A DNA stretch of 64,000 nt from Muricoccus harenae. Its GTDB lineage: Bacteria > Pseudomonadota > Alphaproteobacteria > Acetobacterales > Acetobacteraceae. This document shows, piece by piece, positions 51,351-59,927 of the stretch. The position numbers and the translations under genes are program-made. Position 1 is the first letter of the stretch. The number at the start of each line of letters is the position of its first letter. Below the pieces are notes generated by a model. That model was not told where the DNA came from, searched no databases, and saw only the letters and a program-made list of their open reading frames with translations. The stretch lies in contig NZ_WWDL01000009.1 in NCBI RefSeq assembly GCF_009848505.1, positions 79,649-143,648 of the forward strand, given 5' to 3'.

Positions 51351-52259
51351 CTATCCGTCGCCCGCGATCGCCCCCCGCACCACCTCCGCCAGCCCCCGGA
51401 ACTCCGCCGCCCGCGGCGACCGGCTGCGCCAGGCCAAGCCGAGGCTGCGCGCGGCCGACTCCTGCAATGGCCGCAGCGCCAGGTTCGCCCCAGTCAGCAC
51501 CCCGCCCTCCACAGCCAGCCGCGGCAGCAGCGTCACGCCCAGCCCTCCGGCCACCATCTGCACCAGCGTGTGCAGGGAGGTCGCCGAGAATCCCTCCCCT
51601 GCCCGCGCCGCAGGAAGGCGGCAGGCGGCCAGCGCATGCTCGCGCAGGCAATGCCCGTCCTCCAGCAGCAGCAGCCGCTCGGTGGCAAGCGCCGCCATGG
51701 GCACGGCGGAACGCTCCGCCAGCCGGTGCGACTCGGGCATGGCGACGAGGAACGGGTCCTCCGCCACCACCATGCTCTCGACCCCGGACAGTCCGGCCGG
51801 CAGCGCCAGAAGCAACAGGTCCAGCCGCCCCGCCTCCAACTCGTCGCCCAGCCGTCCGGTCAGGTCCTCCCGCAGCCAGAGTTGCAGCCGCGGATGCGTC
51901 TTCCGCAGCGCCGGCATGAGACGGGGCAGCAGGAAGGGCCCGATGGTCGGGATCACCCCCATGCGCAAAGGCCCGGTCAGCGGCTCCCGTGCCGCCTGCG
52001 CCGCCTCGGAAACCGCGGCAAGGGCCGAAAGCGCCTCCCGCGCCCGCGTCACCAGTTCCAGCCCCACGGGGGTGAAAGCCGGGCGCTTGGAGGGCCCGCG
52101 CTCCAGGATCGCGGCGTTCAGCTGCCGCTCCAGCGCGATCACACCGGCCGAAAGGGTGCTCTGCGTCACCGCGCAGGCCGCGGCCGCGCGGCCGAAATGC
52201 CCCTGCTCGGCCAGGGCAACGAGGTAGCGGAGTTGTTGGGGGCTGGGGAGGGCTGTCAT
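51351..52259 (-). CDS. oxyR: Hydrogen-peroxide-sensing LysR-type activator
   Basis: A 302-residue LysR regulator. The helix-turn-helix is at about residues 20-40 (H-F-G-R-A-A-A-A-C-A-V-T-Q-S-T-L-S). The peroxide-sensing pair is intact at C204 and C213 in E-D-G-H-C-L-R-E-H-A-L-A-A-C, exactly nine apart as in E. coli OxyR (C199, C208), which forms the regulatory disulfide. The conserved H-C-L-R-x-x-A-L and T-S-L-H-T-L-V-Q-M-V-A-G-G-L-G are OxyR-specific. It lies divergent from ahpC, the typical OxyR target pair. Confidence 0.95.
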   Translation of the reverse strand: MTALPSPQQLRYLVALAEQGHFGRAAAACAVTQSTLSAGVIALERQLNAAILERGPSKRPAFTPVGLELVTRAREALSALAAVSEAAQAAREPLTGPLRMGVIPTIGPFLLPRLMPALRKTHPRLQLWLREDLTGRLGDELEAGRLDLLLLALPAGLSGVESMVVAEDPFLVAMPESHRLAERSAVPMAALATERLLLLEDGHCLREHALAACRLPAARAGEGFSATSLHTLVQMVAGGLGVTLLPRLAVEGGVLTGANLALRPLQESAARSLGLAWRSRSPRAAEFRGLAEVVRGAIAGDG

Positions 52260-52286
52260 CGATGTGGCCGATCATCCACTCGAAAA

Positions 52287-52322
52287 CAATTCATTGGAAC
52301 CCCAGCCGCCCCGTAGGATAGT
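52287..52322 (+). promoter_or_regulatory. Candidate ahpC promoter with overlapping palindrome
   Basis: TTGGAA (52294-52299) and GATAGT (52317-52322) are spaced by 17 bases and could form the -35/-10 pair for ahpC. The palindrome CAATTCATTG (52287-52296) overlaps the -35 element in the oxyR-ahpC gap, where OxyR should bind. The match to the four-block OxyR consensus is not clear. Confidence 0.4.
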
Positions 52323-52406
52323 GCAGTGCAGCGAGGCGCCTCGCGGCGCCCCGTCCCCCGGCCTGTGCACGGGCCGGCGCGCACCCACTCCAGGAGAACT
52401 ACCAGC

Positions 52407-52958
52407 ATGCTGACAGTCGGCGATCGCTTCCCCTCCTTCAAGCTGACCGGCGTCCAGGGCGGCGCCAAGGGCCTGGACCTGAACACCGCCTTCACCACCG
52501 TCACCGAGGCCGATGAGGCCGGGAAGTGGAAGCTCGTCTTCTTCTGGCCGAAGGACTTCACCTTCGTCTGCCCGACGGAGATCGTGGCGTTCGGCAAGCT
52601 GAACCGCGAGTTTGAGGACCGTGACACCGTCGTGTACGGCGTCTCGATCGACAGCGAGTTCGTGCACATGAACTGGCGCCTCAACCATGCCGACCTGAAG
52701 GACCTGCCCTTCGCCATGCTCGCCGACATCAAGCGCGAGCTAGCCTCCCAGTGCGGCGTCCTCGACAAGAACGAGGGTGTTGCCCTGCGCGCCACCTTCC
52801 TCGTCGATCCCGAGGGCATCATCCGCTATGTCGGCGTGAACGACCTCTCCGTCGGCCGCAACCCGCAGGAGGTGCTGCGCATCCTCGACGCGCTGCAGAC
52901 CGACGAGCTCTGCCCGTGCAACTGGCAGAAGGGCGAGGACGTCCTCAAGGCCGCCTGA
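52407..52958 (+). CDS. ahpC: Alkyl hydroperoxide reductase C (AhpC-type 2-Cys peroxiredoxin)
   Basis: A 183-residue peroxiredoxin. The peroxidatic cysteine is C55 in D-F-T-F-V-C-P-T-E-I, and the resolving pair region has C169 and C171 in D-E-L-C-P-C-N-W, the arrangement of the AhpC group partnered with AhpD. It reduces H2O2 and organic peroxides in the cytoplasm. A CAGGAG ribosome site stands before the ATG. It is the first gene of the OxyR-controlled set. ahpD follows after 187 bases containing a large hairpin. Confidence 0.95.
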   Translation: MLTVGDRFPSFKLTGVQGGAKGLDLNTAFTTVTEADEAGKWKLVFFWPKDFTFVCPTEIVAFGKLNREFEDRDTVVYGVSIDSEFVHMNWRLNHADLKDLPFAMLADIKRELASQCGVLDKNEGVALRATFLVDPEGIIRYVGVNDLSVGRNPQEVLRILDALQTDELCPCNWQKGEDVLKAA

Positions 52959-53045
52959 AGCGCGTCTAACGGGCCGCGCTCTCCTCCCCCGGAGATGCGG
53001 CCCGACTCCGGGACCGCCCTCCCCCCGGGGATGGTCCCGCCTGCC

Positions 53046-53072
53046 CTCCCGCGTGGCCTGACCACGCGGGAG
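53046..53072 (+). promoter_or_regulatory. Perfect hairpin between ahpC and ahpD
   Basis: 11-bp stem CTCCCGCGTGG / CCACGCGGGAG with a CCTGA loop in the intercistronic gap. It could be an attenuator lowering ahpD relative to ahpC, or an mRNA-stabilising structure; no T-run follows. Confidence 0.4.
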
Positions 53073-53145
53073 CGGTGAGCCGGACCGGCCCCCGGGGCCT
53101 CGCGGGCCGATCCCGCCCACCGCTTTCCCCCATAATCCGGAGACG

Positions 53146-53685
53146 ATGATGTCCCTCGACGCCCTGCGCGATCGGCTGCCCGAATATGCCCGCGACCTGC
53201 GCCTGAACCTCGGCAGCCTCTCGACCGAGCCGGTCCTGTCCGAGCAGCAGCGCGCCGGCTGTTTCGTCGTCAGCGCCCTGGCCTCCCGCAATGCCGAGGT
53301 TTCGAACGCGATCATCGCCGAGTTCGGCCCGAAGCTCTCGCCCGAGGCGCTGAACGCCGCCAAGGCCGCCGCCGCCATCATGGGCATGAACAACATCTAC
53401 TACCGGTTCACGCACATGGTGCATGGCGACTACGCCAAGATGCCCGCCAAGCTCCGGATGAACGTCATGGCCAAGCCGGGCGTGGAAAAGGTGGATTTCG
53501 AGCTGTGGTCGCTGGCCGTCTCCGCGGTGAATGGCTGCGGCATGTGCATGGAGAGCCATGAGAAGGTCGTGCGCGAGCATGGCGTGACGGCGGAGCAGGT
53601 GCAGGCCGCCGTCCGCATCGCGGCGGTCGTGCATGCCGTGGCATCCGTGCTCGATGGCGAGGACGCGCTGGCCAAGGCCGCCTGA
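53146..53685 (+). CDS. ahpD: Alkyl hydroperoxide reductase AhpD (carboxymuconolactone decarboxylase fold)
   Basis: A 179-residue all-helical protein. The redox motif C-G-M-C is at residues 131-134 with the relay His in E-S-H-E-K at 138, the classical AhpD arrangement (E-x-x-x-C-x2-C-x3-H). N-N-I-Y-Y-R-F near 85 is conserved. It links AhpC reduction to lipoyl-protein or thioredoxin-like donors. It starts ATG-ATG, behind GGAGACG; the first ATG was used. Its role is inferred from the partnership with ahpC. Confidence 0.95.
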   Translation: MMSLDALRDRLPEYARDLRLNLGSLSTEPVLSEQQRAGCFVVSALASRNAEVSNAIIAEFGPKLSPEALNAAKAAAAIMGMNNIYYRFTHMVHGDYAKMPAKLRMNVMAKPGVEKVDFELWSLAVSAVNGCGMCMESHEKVVREHGVTAEQVQAAVRIAAVVHAVASVLDGEDALAKAA

Positions 53686-53728
53686 CCTATCCCAGGGCGG
53701 TCATCGCCTCCCTGGACTGCGCCCGTGT

Positions 53729-53757
53729 GGGGCCGCCACCGTGAGGCTGGCGGCCCC
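53729..53757. terminator. Hairpin between ahpD and the TRAP operon
   Basis: Perfect 10-bp stem GGGGCCGCCA / TGGCGGCCCC with a 9-base loop in the 101-base convergent gap; bidirectional terminator candidate. Confidence 0.6.
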
Positions 53758-53786
53758 ATGCCGTTTCAGGGAGGGAGCGTCGGTCC

Positions 53787-55067
53787 CTAGCCGCCGTACC
53801 CCGCCTGGCGCGGCAGCCAGAGCACGATCTCCGGAAAGGCGATCAGCAGCGCGGTGCCGCCGGCGAGCATAAGCATGTAGGGGATGATCGAGCGGTTCAC
53901 CTCGGCAAGCGGCGCCCCGGTGATCGCCTTGATGACCACCAGGTTCATCGCCACTGGCGGGCTGATCAGCGCCATCTCCAGCGACAGCGTCAGCAGCACC
54001 CCGTACCACACCTTGTCGATGCCCAGCATCGCCAGGCTCGGCAGCACGGCCGGCATGGTCAGCAGGATGATGCTGAAACTCTCCAGCACCAGCCCGAGGA
54101 TGAAGAGCAGCACCATCATCGCCACCAGGAAGCCGGTGCGCGACAGGCCCATTTCGGTCACCAGCGCCGCCAGCTCCTGCGGGATGTGCATCTTTGTCAG
54201 CATGTAGCCGTAGACGGCGGCGCCCGCGATAATCATCAGCAGCATCGCGCTGGTCCGCGTCGCGTCCTGCACCCCGTCCCACAGGTCCCGCCAGGTCAGG
54301 GTGCGATAGATCGCCCCCGCTATGAGGACGGCATAAAGCGTCCCCGCTCCCGCCGCCTCGGTGGCGGTGAACACGCCCATGTAGATCCCGCCGAGCACGA
54401 AGATCGGCAGCGTCATCGACCAGCCGGCGCGGCGCATCAAGGTGCCGATCCGCTCGGGCGGCGGATCATCCGCCGGCGCCACGGCGCGGCCCTCGGTGAG
54501 ATAGACATAGAGGGCGAAGACCAGCGCCATCATCAGCCCAGGCACCAGCCCGGCCAGGAACAGCGCGCCGACGCTCGTCTCGGTCACGAAGGCATAGAGC
54601 ACCATCGGCGCCGAGGGCGGGATGAGGATGCCCAGCGTGCCGCCTCCCGCCACCACCCCGAAGGCGCCCTTGCGGGACATGCCATAACGCAGCATCTGCG
54701 GGATCGCGATCTTGCCGATGGTGAGCGCAGTCGCAACCGAGGAGCCGGAGATGGCCGCGAAGACCGTGCAGGCGAGCACCGTCGCGATGCCGACGCCACC
54801 GCGCACCTTCCGAAGCAGCGCGAAGGCGGCACCATACAGGTCGTCCACCACCCGCCCGCGCACCATCACATGCGCCATCATCATGAAGAGCGGGATGGCC
54901 ACCAGAAGGTAGCCATTCAGATTGCCGATGACGATCTCGCCGAGTGCCGGAATGCCGCCCTCGACCCAGAGCAGCACGCCGAGCGGCAGCAGGAACAGCG
55001 CCACGAACATCGGCAGGCCGAGGTAGAGCAGGCCGATCAGCGCGGCCATCAGAATCAGAAAGGACAT
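53787..55067 (-). CDS. dctM: TRAP transporter large permease (DctM type)
   Basis: A 426-residue inner-membrane protein with about twelve hydrophobic helices. It has the DctM/TRAP-T motifs F-A-A-I-S-G-S-S-V-A-T-A, R-Y-G-M-S-R-K-G-A-F-G and G-T-L-G-I-L-I-P-P-S-A-P-M-V-L-Y, where the conserved Ser and acidic pair form the Na+ and substrate gate. It stops with a TAG, less usual in this window. It works with the small permease and DctP to import an organic acid using the sodium or proton gradient. It is last of the operon and separated from dctQ by six bases. Confidence 0.94.
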   Translation of the reverse strand: MSFLILMAALIGLLYLGLPMFVALFLLPLGVLLWVEGGIPALGEIVIGNLNGYLLVAIPLFMMMAHVMVRGRVVDDLYGAAFALLRKVRGGVGIATVLACTVFAAISGSSVATALTIGKIAIPQMLRYGMSRKGAFGVVAGGGTLGILIPPSAPMVLYAFVTETSVGALFLAGLVPGLMMALVFALYVYLTEGRAVAPADDPPPERIGTLMRRAGWSMTLPIFVLGGIYMGVFTATEAAGAGTLYAVLIAGAIYRTLTWRDLWDGVQDATRTSAMLLMIIAGAAVYGYMLTKMHIPQELAALVTEMGLSRTGFLVAMMVLLFILGLVLESFSIILLTMPAVLPSLAMLGIDKVWYGVLLTLSLEMALISPPVAMNLVVIKAITGAPLAEVNRSIIPYMLMLAGGTALLIAFPEIVLWLPRQAGYGG

Positions 55068-55073
55068 GCGTTC

Positions 55074-55607
55074 CTACTCGCCGCGCGCCAGCGTGTCGCG
55101 CGGCAGCTCCTCGTCGCCGGTCGGCAGGTATTCGGGCGTGCCGCCGGTCAGCAGCACCACGCATTGCGCCAGCGCCACCAGCAGCAGCACGGCGGACCCG
55201 ATGGGCAGCAAGGCCTGGATCCACCATTCCGGCACTCCCTCGATGTCGGTCATCAGCCCGACCATCCGGGAGAACTCCACCGCCTCCCAGCCTGCCCAGA
55301 GCAGGATCGCCGCCACCACCGCGACCGAGGCGGCGCCGACGACATGCGCCGCCCGCGTCAGCCGCGGCCCCAGCCGGCTCACCGCGATATCCACCCCGAT
55401 ATGCTCGAAGCGTCGCTGTGCCTCCGGCGCGGCGAGCAGCACCAGCGCCACCACCAGCCAGCCGGCCACCTTGTCGATCCAGGGCTGCGGCGTATGGAAC
55501 AGGTAGCGCGCCACCACCGACGCCCCGATCAGCAGAAGGCAGACCACGGTCGAGACCGAGGCGAGCCCGCAGGCGATCCGCGAAAGAAGGGCGACGGCGC
55601 GCTGCAT
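55074..55607 (-). CDS. dctQ: TRAP transporter small permease (DctQ type)
   Basis: A 177-residue protein with four hydrophobic helices: about 12-34, 47-66, 85-105 and 130-155. The helix-1 to helix-2 stretch V-V-A-R-Y-L-F-H-T-P-Q-P-W-I-D-K-V-A-G-W is the DctQ signature (R-Y-x-F-x-x-x-x-x-x-W-x-x-E/D). The ATG giving M-Q-R-A-V-A-L-L was chosen; it is three bases after the dctP stop. The gene is positioned between dctP and dctM as in most TRAP operons. Confidence 0.9.
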   Translation of the reverse strand: MQRAVALLSRIACGLASVSTVVCLLLIGASVVARYLFHTPQPWIDKVAGWLVVALVLLAAPEAQRRFEHIGVDIAVSRLGPRLTRAAHVVGAASVAVVAAILLWAGWEAVEFSRMVGLMTDIEGVPEWWIQALLPIGSAVLLLVALAQCVVLLTGGTPEYLPTGDEELPRDTLARGE

Positions 55608-55609
55608 CG

Positions 55610-56623
55610 TCAAACCGCCCGCAACAGGTCCAGAAGCCGCGGCCCGTTCTCCGGCGTCAGCTTCAGGAAGGCGTCCATCACCGGCTTCTGCATGGCATCC
55701 CGCCACTGCGCCACCTGCTCCGGCGTCTGCTCATGCACAGTCATGCCCTTGGCCCGCAGCTCGCCCACGGCGGCATCGGCGGTGCGGACGGTCGCCTCCA
55801 CCGCATCCGTTTCGGCCTTGGCCAGCGCCGCCTCGATCGCCTGCCGCGCCTCGGGCCGCAGCCCGTCCCACCAGCGCGGGTTCACATAGACCTGGGTGGA
55901 GACGCTGAAGAAGGGCGAGACGGTGCCGAACTTCTGCACCTCGTAGAAGCGGCGCGACACGGCGGCGGACACGTCGGTCAGCCCCGCATCCAGCACGCCG
56001 GACTGCAGCGCCCCTACCACCTCCGGCGCCGGCGTCGCGGCCGGGGCGGCGCCCACCGCGGTCAGCGCCTGGTCGATCAGGCTGTTGATGCCGCGGATCT
56101 TCACGCCGCGGAAATCCTCCGGCGCCAGCAGCGGCTTGCGCTGGGAGGTGAAGATCGCCCGGTTGGTCGTGAACAGCCAGGCGACCGAGCGCACCGCACG
56201 GCGCGAGGTCAGCTGGTCCAGGAACTTCCGCGCCTCGGAGGCGGGGAAGCGCCGGTTCTTCTCCAGATCGGCGAAGAAATAGGGGATGGTCTGGGCGGAC
56301 ATCTCGGGGATGGTGTTGCCCCAGGTGAAGTTCGTCGCCACCGCCGCCTCGAAGGCGCCGCGCGCCACGCCGGGGAAGTTCTCCGCCACCCGGGCCAGCT
56401 GCTCCGCGGGGAAGACCTGCACGTCCACCGCTCCGTTGGACCGCGTCTTCACATCCTGCGCGAAGCCGTTCAGCACCTGCGCGATGTGGTGGGATGGCGG
56501 ATACTGGTGCGACAGCCGCATCACCGTGGCGCCCTGCGCCCGGGCGGCGCGCATCGCTGGCAGCGGCAGAGCGGCCGCGAGCGGCGCAGCCAGGACATGG
56601 CGTCGGCTGATAGGCAGGTTCAT
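55610..56623 (-). CDS. dctP: TRAP transporter substrate-binding protein (DctP type)
   Basis: A 337-residue periplasmic protein with a Tat-like signal I-S-R-R-H-V-L-A-A-P (about 30 residues, cleavage near A-R-A-Q). The mature part has R-L-S-H-Q-Y-P-P-S-H-H, G-F-A-Q-D-V, F-P-A-E-Q-L-A and the substrate-binding Arg in G-V-K-I-R-G-I near residue 173. Q-V-Y-V-N-P-R-W-W is late in the C-lobe. Substrates of TRAP proteins are mostly carboxylates; no neighbour enzyme indicates which. First gene of the operon. Confidence 0.92.
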   Translation of the reverse strand: MNLPISRRHVLAAPLAAALPLPAMRAARAQGATVMRLSHQYPPSHHIAQVLNGFAQDVKTRSNGAVDVQVFPAEQLARVAENFPGVARGAFEAAVATNFTWGNTIPEMSAQTIPYFFADLEKNRRFPASEARKFLDQLTSRRAVRSVAWLFTTNRAIFTSQRKPLLAPEDFRGVKIRGINSLIDQALTAVGAAPAATPAPEVVGALQSGVLDAGLTDVSAAVSRRFYEVQKFGTVSPFFSVSTQVYVNPRWWDGLRPEARQAIEAALAKAETDAVEATVRTADAAVGELRAKGMTVHEQTPEQVAQWRDAMQKPVMDAFLKLTPENGPRLLDLLRAV

Positions 56624-56688
56624 CGGGCGTCCCTCCGGAGATGTTGCCCGCGGGTTTGCGGCGACGCCCCGCGACGGTCAAGCGCGGT

Positions 56689-59600
56689 TCAGCGGCCCGC
56701 GCCATCTCCTTCGGGCTGCGTCAGCAGCCCCCGCAGCGCCCCCGGCGCCAGAATGGAGAGCGGGTTCAGCTGGAAGTCCGGATCGTCCAGCTTCCCTGTG
56801 GCCCGGAAACTGGCAGCGAACAGCCCGCCGCCATGTTCGGAGGTGAACAGCCGGCCGATCCCGGGGATGCGTCCCAGCGCGCTGTTCACCGCATAGGACG
56901 GCACCACCGTCCCACGCATGTCGATCCGCTCCGCCTGCCGCAGGATCCGCCCCTCGGCCGTGATGCCAAGCGAGGCCGAGACAGCCCGGGCCTGGCTCAG
57001 CGACAGCACCTGCGGGGTCAGTGTGAAAGGCGCATTCAGAAGGGTGAAGCGCAGCCCAGGCCCCCGTGCGGCCTCGGGAATGCCATAGATCGAAAGCGCC
57101 TGCAGGAACTTTCCGATCGCCGCCGCCGGCCGCACCCCGAAGTCCCGAAGCTGCGCGATGCCAGTCAGAGGAGAGTCCGGCGCATTGCCGGACCATTCCC
57201 CGGACATGTGGAGCGCCCCGCCATCCACCGCATCGAACAGGCCGAGGTCGCGCATCAGCGTGCCGAAGGCATCCGCCTTGGCCTCCATCGCCCGCCCGGC
57301 GCCGCGCGGCACCACCACGGCCTCGAAGCCGCCGCCGCCCATGCCGCGGCCCGAAGCGCGCAGCTCCCGCAGCACGCCCGCCGCATCGACGAACAGCGCG
57401 GCCTGCACCGGCGCCAGCGCCCGCCCCTCCGCCAGCAGCACCCGGTCGAAGGCGGCATCCAGACGCAGCGGGGTGGAGCCGCCGGACCGCTCGCCATCGC
57501 GGCCCTTGCCAAAATCCTGCAGCAGCCCGCGCGCATCCAGCACGGTCCCGCGCGCCCGCACCTGCCAGGGCGCGCCGGGCGACTGAGGCGAAACCACGCT
57601 GCCGTTGAAGCGGCTGGTCCCGATCCGCGCCTCCAGCACCTCTGCCCCCGCGAGGTTGTTGCCGCGCCCAAAGGAAATACCGCCCTGCACCTGCAGGTTC
57701 GGCCCCTGGACGCGCAGCCCCTCCACGGCCGTCAACTCCTCGCCCCGCAGCCGCACCACCGCCTCGGCCGAGGCGGCAGCGCCGGCCGGCTTGGTGTAGC
57801 CGAAGGGCGCCAGGGTGATCCGCGCCTCCCGCAGGTCCGTCTTCACCGCCACCCGTGACTCCCGCGAGCGCCGCCGCTCCGCCTGCACCGAATAGCCCAG
57901 CGCCCCGCTGAGATAGGGCGCCACATTCGCTCCGAATCGCCGCAGGTCTGCCGCCTCGGCACGACCTTCCAGCCGGACCCGCTCCGTCACCTGGCTCGGC
58001 GGGCCACTCTGGAAATCCAGCTCCACCTGCAGCTGCGCCGGGATCGGGCCAAGCCGTGCCGTTCCCCCGATCCGCATTCCCGCCGTAGTCAGCGAGACAT
58101 CGAGCTGCGCCCGCTCCACCGCCTGGCCGGCCGCCACATTGGCGATCCGCCCATTGGCGACCTTCCCCTCCGCCGAGACCCGCAGCTCCTCGATCGGGAG
58201 GTCGTTCAGCAGCGGCAGGCCGATGGAAAGCCTCGCATCCACGCTGCCCCCAGCCTGGCCCAGCTCCAGCGGCCGCTTGTCGAACAGGTGCAGCCGCGGA
58301 TGCCGCACGATGGCCAGCACGTCGTTGAGCGGCCCGGTCACGCGGGCATCAATCTCCGCCTTCTCCACCCCCGGCCCGGCAAGGTCGTAGAGCCGCACCC
58401 GCGCCTCCGGCACCGTCAGCGCCCCGCCCGACTGCCGTCTTGCAGTGGCCTGGATCACGATGTCCTGCCTGGAAAAGGTGACCAGCCCGTCCGCCCCCTC
58501 CAGCGGCGGGATGGGCCGCAGCCAATGCACCATCACCCCCTCGGCCCGGACGCTGCCGCCCGCATCCGTCACCCGCCCGGTGGATAAATCCGCCGACGCC
58601 TCCCCTTCCACGAACCAGCGCCCATCGCGCGCGACGCCGGCGGTCAGGTTCTGCATCACCCATTCCCTCCCACCCCGGGCGACATTGGGAGGCCAGTAGA
58701 GGCCGAAATCCGCCACGGCTATCGCGTCGATTCCAAGCTCCAGCCGACCGCGCCACATGTCCTCCTGCCGGTCGGCCCGGGCCGATGCCGTGACCCTCGG
58801 CCCCGGCTCGCCCGGGCGGCCCGGCGCCAGGTTCAACTCGAAGCGCTCCACCTCGATCCGCCGCCCATCCCCGGTCACAACGATATTCGCCGCCTCGAAC
58901 GGCGTGCGCCGGTCCGCGGCCGCGATCTGCCCGGAGGAGGAGCGCAGCTCCGCCCGCCCGCCGAAGTCCCCGTTCCCGAAGTCGTAATGAGCGCTGAACC
59001 GCGCCCCGAGCCGGGCGTCGAGCGCCGCGAGGGGCCGCAGCAAGGGCAGTGCCGTGGCAAGGGCCGGCGGGCTGACGTCATCGATCTCGACTGACATCTC
59101 CGCCACCGGCGGCTCTCCGGCCGCACGGCCGGCGATCCGCACCGGGATCGCCTGACCCGCCAGATGCAGGTTGCCCGAGCCCGCCGTCACCAGCGGGCCA
59201 TCCTCCGCCCGGTTGATGGAAAGCGCGACGCGATGCATCGCCCAGGCGAGTTGCAGCGGCTCGTCCCGCACCTGCACCATCCCGCCTTCGATCCGCGCCT
59301 CGCGCAGCGCGGCCAGGGGCGAATCGGGATGGGGTGGCCCAAGCAACCGCGCCAGCGTCTCCTTCTCCGCCTCGGGGCCGGCGTCGCCCAGCGCCGGTTC
59401 CGTGGCGCCATCCGCGCTGGGCGCGACCCCGGGCCCGGGCGAGATGCCGAGATCGATCGAGAGCTCTCCCTGCTGGTCCCGCCGCAGCAGCGCCACCGGA
59501 TCGCGCAGAAGCACATGCACCGGCGCCACCACCCCGCGCAGCAACGACGGCAAGGCCAGCGACACCTCTACCGAGGTGAGCGAGGCGCGGGTCGCCCCCG

Positions 59601-59910
59601 CCCCATCCACCGCGCGCAAACCGTCCAGCCGTAGGAAAAGCGGCTCTGGCCTGCCGTCCTTCCACCCGTCCCAGGCCACCCAGGCCTGGCCGAACGCGAT
59701 GCGCAGCCCGGGCGTCATGCCAGTCAGCCGCTTCGCCACCTCCTCGTTCACGACCCGGATGGAAGGGATGGGCATCGGCCCCTGCGCGAGACGCCAACCG
59801 AGCGCCGCCAGCCCGACGCCGACCGTGATCAGGAGCAGCATCGTTACCCGCAGGAGGAACGAAACCCCCTTCGCCGCGAGCCGACCCACTTGACCGGGAA
59901 GCCGCGTCAC
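56689..59910 (-). CDS. Large AsmA/YhdP-like envelope protein (DUF3971)
   Basis: A 1073-residue protein with one N-terminal transmembrane helix (about residues 12-35) and a long periplasmic beta-rich region. The N-terminal part (A-L-G-W-R-L-A-Q-G-P) and repeated domains ending in L-A-Q-A-R-A-V-S-A-S-L-G-I-T-A-E-G-R-I are AsmA/DUF3971-like; the C-terminus G-R-L-F-T-S-E-H-G-G-G-L-F-A-A-S-F-R-A-T-G-x-L-D-D-P matches AsmA_2/YhdP. Such bridges carry phospholipid to the outer membrane. The start is a GTG (V-T-R-L-P-G-Q-V); the longer ATG start has a Gly-rich, non-membrane front and overlaps glnE. It is divergent from glnE with 17 bases. Confidence 0.8.
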   Translation of the reverse strand: MTRLPGQVGRLAAKGVSFLLRVTMLLLITVGVGLAALGWRLAQGPMPIPSIRVVNEEVAKRLTGMTPGLRIAFGQAWVAWDGWKDGRPEPLFLRLDGLRAVDGAGATRASLTSVEVSLALPSLLRGVVAPVHVLLRDPVALLRRDQQGELSIDLGISPGPGVAPSADGATEPALGDAGPEAEKETLARLLGPPHPDSPLAALREARIEGGMVQVRDEPLQLAWAMHRVALSINRAEDGPLVTAGSGNLHLAGQAIPVRIAGRAAGEPPVAEMSVEIDDVSPPALATALPLLRPLAALDARLGARFSAHYDFGNGDFGGRAELRSSSGQIAAADRRTPFEAANIVVTGDGRRIEVERFELNLAPGRPGEPGPRVTASARADRQEDMWRGRLELGIDAIAVADFGLYWPPNVARGGREWVMQNLTAGVARDGRWFVEGEASADLSTGRVTDAGGSVRAEGVMVHWLRPIPPLEGADGLVTFSRQDIVIQATARRQSGGALTVPEARVRLYDLAGPGVEKAEIDARVTGPLNDVLAIVRHPRLHLFDKRPLELGQAGGSVDARLSIGLPLLNDLPIEELRVSAEGKVANGRIANVAAGQAVERAQLDVSLTTAGMRIGGTARLGPIPAQLQVELDFQSGPPSQVTERVRLEGRAEAADLRRFGANVAPYLSGALGYSVQAERRRSRESRVAVKTDLREARITLAPFGYTKPAGAAASAEAVVRLRGEELTAVEGLRVQGPNLQVQGGISFGRGNNLAGAEVLEARIGTSRFNGSVVSPQSPGAPWQVRARGTVLDARGLLQDFGKGRDGERSGGSTPLRLDAAFDRVLLAEGRALAPVQAALFVDAAGVLRELRASGRGMGGGGFEAVVVPRGAGRAMEAKADAFGTLMRDLGLFDAVDGGALHMSGEWSGNAPDSPLTGIAQLRDFGVRPAAAIGKFLQALSIYGIPEAARGPGLRFTLLNAPFTLTPQVLSLSQARAVSASLGITAEGRILRQAERIDMRGTVVPSYAVNSALGRIPGIGRLFTSEHGGGLFAASFRATGKLDDPDFQLNPLSILAPGALRGLLTQPEGDGAGR

Positions 59911-59927
59911 GCCTTGCCTTCCCCCGC

